From Salinisphaera sp. UBA6602 (GTDB lineage: Bacteria > Pseudomonadota > Gammaproteobacteria > Nevskiales > Salinisphaeraceae), in the NCBI GenBank assembly GCA_002433465.1, contig DJIE01000104.1, positions 38,661-46,451 on the forward strand: a stretch of 7,791 bases of DNA, given 5' to 3'. Below are positions 5,362 through 7,791 of the stretch, piece by piece. Below the pieces are notes generated by a model, which was not told the DNA's origin, ran no database searches, and was given only the letters and a program-made list of their open reading frames with translations. The position numbers were made by a program, and so were the translations under genes. How positions within the stretch are numbered: position 1 is the stretch's first letter; every line of letters starts with the position of its first letter.

Positions 5362-6551
5362 AAGTCCTCATACTCGGCGGCGACGGCTTCTGTGGCTGGC
5401 CCACGGCATTGCACCTGTCCGGTCAGGGCCACGATGTGACCCTCATCGACAACCTTTCCCGACGGCATATCGACAACGAGCTGGGGGTGAGTTCGCTGAC
5501 CCCCATATCGCCTATAGATATCCGACTGGCGGCCTGGAAGGAGCTGACCGGGCGCACCATCGCCGCGCTGCATATGGATGTTGCGCGCGAATACGATCGC
5601 CTGGAAGCGACCATCGACCGGCTCGCCCCGGATGCCATCGTGCATTTCGCCGAACAGCGCTCGGCGCCCTATTCCATGAAGCATGCACGGGCCAAGCGCT
5701 ACACCGTCGAAAACAACCTCGCCGCGACCCAGAACGTGCTTTGCGCCCTGGTGGAAACCGGTATCGACGCCCATCTGGTGCATCTGGGCACCATGGGCGT
5801 CTACGGCTATGGCGGCGGGCTGCGTATTCCCGAGGGCTATCTCACTGTCGAGGTCGACGACAGCACCGGTGCGCGTACCCAGCGCGAGATCCTGTTCCCG
5901 CCGGACCCGGGCAGCATCTACCACATGACCAAGACCCAGGATCAGCTGCTGTTCTATTTCTACAACAAGAACGACGGCCTGCGTATTACCGATCTGCATC
6001 AGGGCGTGGTCTGGGGCACCCAGACGCGCGAGACGCGGCTGGACGAACGCCTGATCAATCGATTCGACTACGACGGCGATTACGGCACCGTGCTCAACCG
6101 CTTTCTCATGCAGGCCGCGGTTGGCCACGACCTGACCGTGCACGGCAGTGGTGGCCAGACCCGCGCCTTCATCCATATCCAGGACACGGTGCGCTGTATC
6201 GAAATGGCGATCGGCAACGCCCCGGCCGCCGGCGAACGGGTACGCATCTACAACCAGATGACCGAAACCTGGCGCGTAGGCGAACTGGCCAAACTGGTGG
6301 CCCGCATGACCGGCGCCAACATCGTCAACCTGCCCAACCCGCGCCGCGAAGCCTCGGAAAACGATCTGTGCGTGGATAACGCCTGTCTGCTGGACCTGGG
6401 CCTCGACCCGACCACCCTGCGCGACAGCCTGCTCAGCGAAATAATCGATATCGCGCAGCACTATGCCCACCGCTGCGACGAAAGCCGTATTCTCTCGACC
6501 TCACAGTGGGTACGTCCGCGAACGGCGCAATCGCAGGCGGTCGCCTCCTGA
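5358..6551 (+). CDS. sqdB: UDP-sulfoquinovose synthase
   Basis: The enzyme converts UDP-glucose and sulfite to UDP-sulfoquinovose, the head-group donor for the sulfolipid SQDG. The 397-aa protein is a full-length extended SDR. It has the distinctive nucleotide loop GGDGFCGWPTALHLS (7-21), the family signature HFAEQRSAPYSM (96-107), HLGTMGVYG (142-150), DLHQGVVWG (212-220), and NRFLMQAAVGHDLTVHGSGG (247-266). The catalytic triad known from Arabidopsis SQD1 (Thr145, Tyr182, Lys186) is matched by Thr145, Tyr188 and Lys192. The Thr-to-Tyr gap is six residues longer than in the plant enzyme. The ATG overlaps the glycosyltransferase stop by 4 bp, with GGAG at 5346-5349, 8 nt upstream, so translation is probably coupled. 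No sqdC or sqdD homologue is visible. The C-terminal tail beyond about residue 375 looks disordered. Confidence 0.96.
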   Translation: MKVLILGGDGFCGWPTALHLSGQGHDVTLIDNLSRRHIDNELGVSSLTPISPIDIRLAAWKELTGRTIAALHMDVAREYDRLEATIDRLAPDAIVHFAEQRSAPYSMKHARAKRYTVENNLAATQNVLCALVETGIDAHLVHLGTMGVYGYGGGLRIPEGYLTVEVDDSTGARTQREILFPPDPGSIYHMTKTQDQLLFYFYNKNDGLRITDLHQGVVWGTQTRETRLDERLINRFDYDGDYGTVLNRFLMQAAVGHDLTVHGSGGQTRAFIHIQDTVRCIEMAIGNAPAAGERVRIYNQMTETWRVGELAKLVARMTGANIVNLPNPRREASENDLCVDNACLLDLGLDPTTLRDSLLSEIIDIAQHYAHRCDESRILSTSQWVRPRTAQSQAVAS

Positions 6552-6573
6552 GCAAAAAACAGGTCGCGTTCAA

Positions 6574-6601
6574 TTGAGTGGCGCCCCCACTGACCTATAA
6601 T
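6574..6601 (+). promoter_or_regulatory. Sigma70-type promoter of the membrane protein gene
   Basis: TTGAGT (6574-6579, 4 of 6) and a perfect TATAAT (6596-6601) are separated by 16 nt. They start 22 bp after the sqdB stop. Transcription would begin near 6608, which rules out the in-frame GTG at 6578 for this transcript and favours GTG 6632. A short inverted repeat AGTGG/CCACT (6577-6581/6587-6591) overlaps the -35 and fills the spacer. Confidence 0.65.
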
Positions 6602-6631
6602 CCGGGCTCGTCTCGAACCCGGTACGCTGCT

Positions 6632-7666
6632 GTGCAAACCGACGGTCGCTGGACCCTCGCCGCGCTGACCACGGCGCTGCTGCTGCTCTACTTCACGCCG
6701 TGGCTGGCGCTGGGCCACGGCGTCGAATCTTCCGGCCTCGGGCTATGGATCGAATTGCCCGCGCTACTGCGGCCAATCGACCGCTTCGGCATCGGCGAAT
6801 ACGCAGCGCCCGTGCTGGGCTGGTCGATCCCGCTGATTGGCGCGGTCGGCGTCGTCCAAAGCGCCCGCGGCAGGGTCAGTCTCTGCGCATTGGCGCTCGC
6901 CGCGAGCGTGTTCAGCCTGATCGCCTTCGGCCTATGGCTGTCACGCTGGCCGCAAACGCCCAGCCTGGCCACCCTGCCGCTGACCCATGCCGGACTCGCG
7001 GTGGTCGCAGGCGCCGTGCTCGTGCTCGGCTTGAACGTTCTCGGCGCGCTACTACGGCCGCGCCTGGAAGAAAGACTGGGCATCATCGAGCGGCGTCGCC
7101 GCGACGGCACCGTCGCAATCGACGTCGACCGGCAGCGCTGGCGGCCACTATGGCGTTTACTCTATTCCGTGGCCAACGTCGCCATCGTCTACGTGGCCGC
7201 CGTGCTCTGGACGCGTTACCACCTGTTCGAGCTCGCCGATCGCTTCGCCCTGCCGGTAACCGCCGCTATCACCGTCGTGATCGCGCTGGCCGGACTTTGG
7301 GTGGTTCGATCCGCGCTGGGGCGCGCACCCTATGCCCGAATCGTGATCGACTACGACTCGTTGCGCGTGATTACCGGCGGCGAACGCGGTCGCTACGCCC
7401 GTGGCCATATCGGCGGGCTCTACGTGCCGCAGCAGGCGGAAGACGGGGTCCGCGACTACTACAACGATGCGCCGAACGCACAGACGCTAACCCTGCCGGT
7501 CACCACGAGCGGCTCGCCCACGCCGCAGGCCGGCGGGCTGTTACGTACCCCGCGTGCCAGCGTCATGATGCGCATGCGTGATCGTACGGTCGCACTCGCC
7601 CATCATCTGCGCCCGGCCCAGGCCAAGGAACTGGTGCGTCGGCTTACGATTCGCCTGCTGGACTGA
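6632..7666 (+). CDS. Polytopic membrane protein of unknown function with cytoplasmic C-terminal domain
   Basis: The 344-aa product has about six hydrophobic segments (roughly 8-28, 59-78, 83-104, 119-141, 176-195 and 207-226). A basic loop with ERRRRD (153-158) between the fourth and fifth should be cytoplasmic. A soluble C-terminal domain (about 230-344) starts with beta-like RIVIDYDSLRVITGG (236-250). It ends with a strand (RTVALAHHL) and an amphipathic helix PAQAKELVRRLTIRLL. That order, strands followed by a capping helix, is reminiscent of bacterial PH-like domains, but this is an impression. No catalytic motif is recognised. I chose GTG 6632 because a TATAAT promoter lies at 6596-6601; the ribosome binding site is weak, and an in-frame GTG at 6578 would add 18 residues if the gene is also read through from sqdB. 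It follows sqdB by 80 bp on the same strand. A role in lipid biology is only suggested by position. Confidence 0.75.
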   Translation: MQTDGRWTLAALTTALLLLYFTPWLALGHGVESSGLGLWIELPALLRPIDRFGIGEYAAPVLGWSIPLIGAVGVVQSARGRVSLCALALAASVFSLIAFGLWLSRWPQTPSLATLPLTHAGLAVVAGAVLVLGLNVLGALLRPRLEERLGIIERRRRDGTVAIDVDRQRWRPLWRLLYSVANVAIVYVAAVLWTRYHLFELADRFALPVTAAITVVIALAGLWVVRSALGRAPYARIVIDYDSLRVITGGERGRYARGHIGGLYVPQQAEDGVRDYYNDAPNAQTLTLPVTTSGSPTPQAGGLLRTPRASVMMRMRDRTVALAHHLRPAQAKELVRRLTIRLLD

Positions 7667-7688
7667 GCCGGCCGCGGCGGTGGCCGGC
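7667..7688. terminator. GC hairpin between convergent genes, possible terminator
   Basis: GCCGGCC (7667-7673) and GGCCGGC (7682-7688) form a 7-bp stem with an 8-nt loop directly after the membrane protein stop. No T-tract follows on either strand. It would serve both convergent transcripts. Confidence 0.4.
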
Positions 7689-7696
7689 CAAGCGAA

Positions 7697-7791
7697 TCAC
7701 CGATGGCTCGCGGGCGCCGCCAGGCGCTCGGCGAGCGCATCGAGCTGATCGCGGCCGACGATATCGCGTGCGCTCTGAGCGACCTCGATGA
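7697..7791 (-). CDS. C-terminus of an unidentified minus-strand gene, partial
   Basis: Reading from the right edge, an open minus-strand frame of 30 codons ends in TGA at 7699-7697. The visible tail is helical, ending with QLDALAERLAAPASHR. Its composition is that of an ordinary soluble protein C-terminus, and a hairpin lies just beyond the stop. The family cannot be identified from this fragment. The same triplet phase is also open on the plus strand from ATG 7703, but that start has no ribosome binding site, so I prefer the minus strand with modest confidence. Confidence 0.45.
   Translation of the reverse strand, partial: IEVAQSARDIVGRDQLDALAERLAAPASHR

Noticed and set aside
5247..6470. 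A 407-codon minus-strand frame opposite sqdB
   Set aside because: Shadow of sqdB, whose motifs extend through the same interval on the plus strand.
6602..6622. CCGGG/CCCGG inverted repeat after the TATAAT as a riboswitch or attenuator
   Set aside because: Only 5 bp with an 11-nt loop, no conserved riboswitch elements and a leader of only about 24 nt.
6700..7581. A 293-codon plus-strand frame overlapping the membrane protein gene
   Set aside because: It is extremely Arg-rich and out of phase with the frame that gives clear hydrophobic segments.

Overview
The window looks like chromosomal DNA from a high-GC proteobacterium, most likely a gammaproteobacterium. The reasons are strongly G/C-ending codons, AGGAG/GGAG ribosome binding sites, sigma70-like promoter elements, a tRNA with an encoded CCA end, a YfcH-type epimerase and a Lol-type lipoprotein. 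The assignment to class is an inference. No transposase, integrase, phage gene or CRISPR array is visible.

Left part (1-2805). Two minus-strand genes lie head to tail. A YfcH/TIGR01777-type NAD(P)-binding epimerase (1078-1974) is followed, with TGA and ATG directly abutting, by an FAD-linked D-2-hydroxyacid dehydrogenase that runs off the left edge (1-1077). A tRNA-Gly(CCC) gene on the plus strand (2157-2232) converges on a minus-strand lipoprotein gene of unknown function (2263-2805), which starts at TTG.

Middle (2806-4314). A 342-bp divergent intergenic region holds the lipoprotein promoter and a near-perfect GAACG/CGTTC palindrome that could be a TetR-type operator. It precedes a zinc-free NADPH:quinone oxidoreductase-like gene (3148-4128), which ends at a strong GC hairpin.

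Right part (4167-7666). The most notable unit is a translationally coupled pair: a GT4 glycosyltransferase (4315-5361) and SqdB, UDP-sulfoquinovose synthase (5358-6551). Together they look like a minimal sulfolipid (SQDG) locus. SqdB would make UDP-sulfoquinovose and the glycosyltransferase would pass the sugar to diacylglycerol. The glycosyltransferase is of the phosphate-stress lipid-remodelling (Agt-like) type rather than classical SqdD or SqdX. The leader carries four 11-bp-spaced repeats resembling Pho-box half-sites, plus a 9+4+9 palindrome with two perfect CTGTCAT half-sites facing each other. Phosphate-starvation control of the sulfolipid genes is therefore a sensible hypothesis. Next comes a polytopic membrane protein of unknown function (6632-7666) with its own TATAAT promoter. 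The right edge holds a hairpin and probably the C-terminus of a convergent minus-strand gene.
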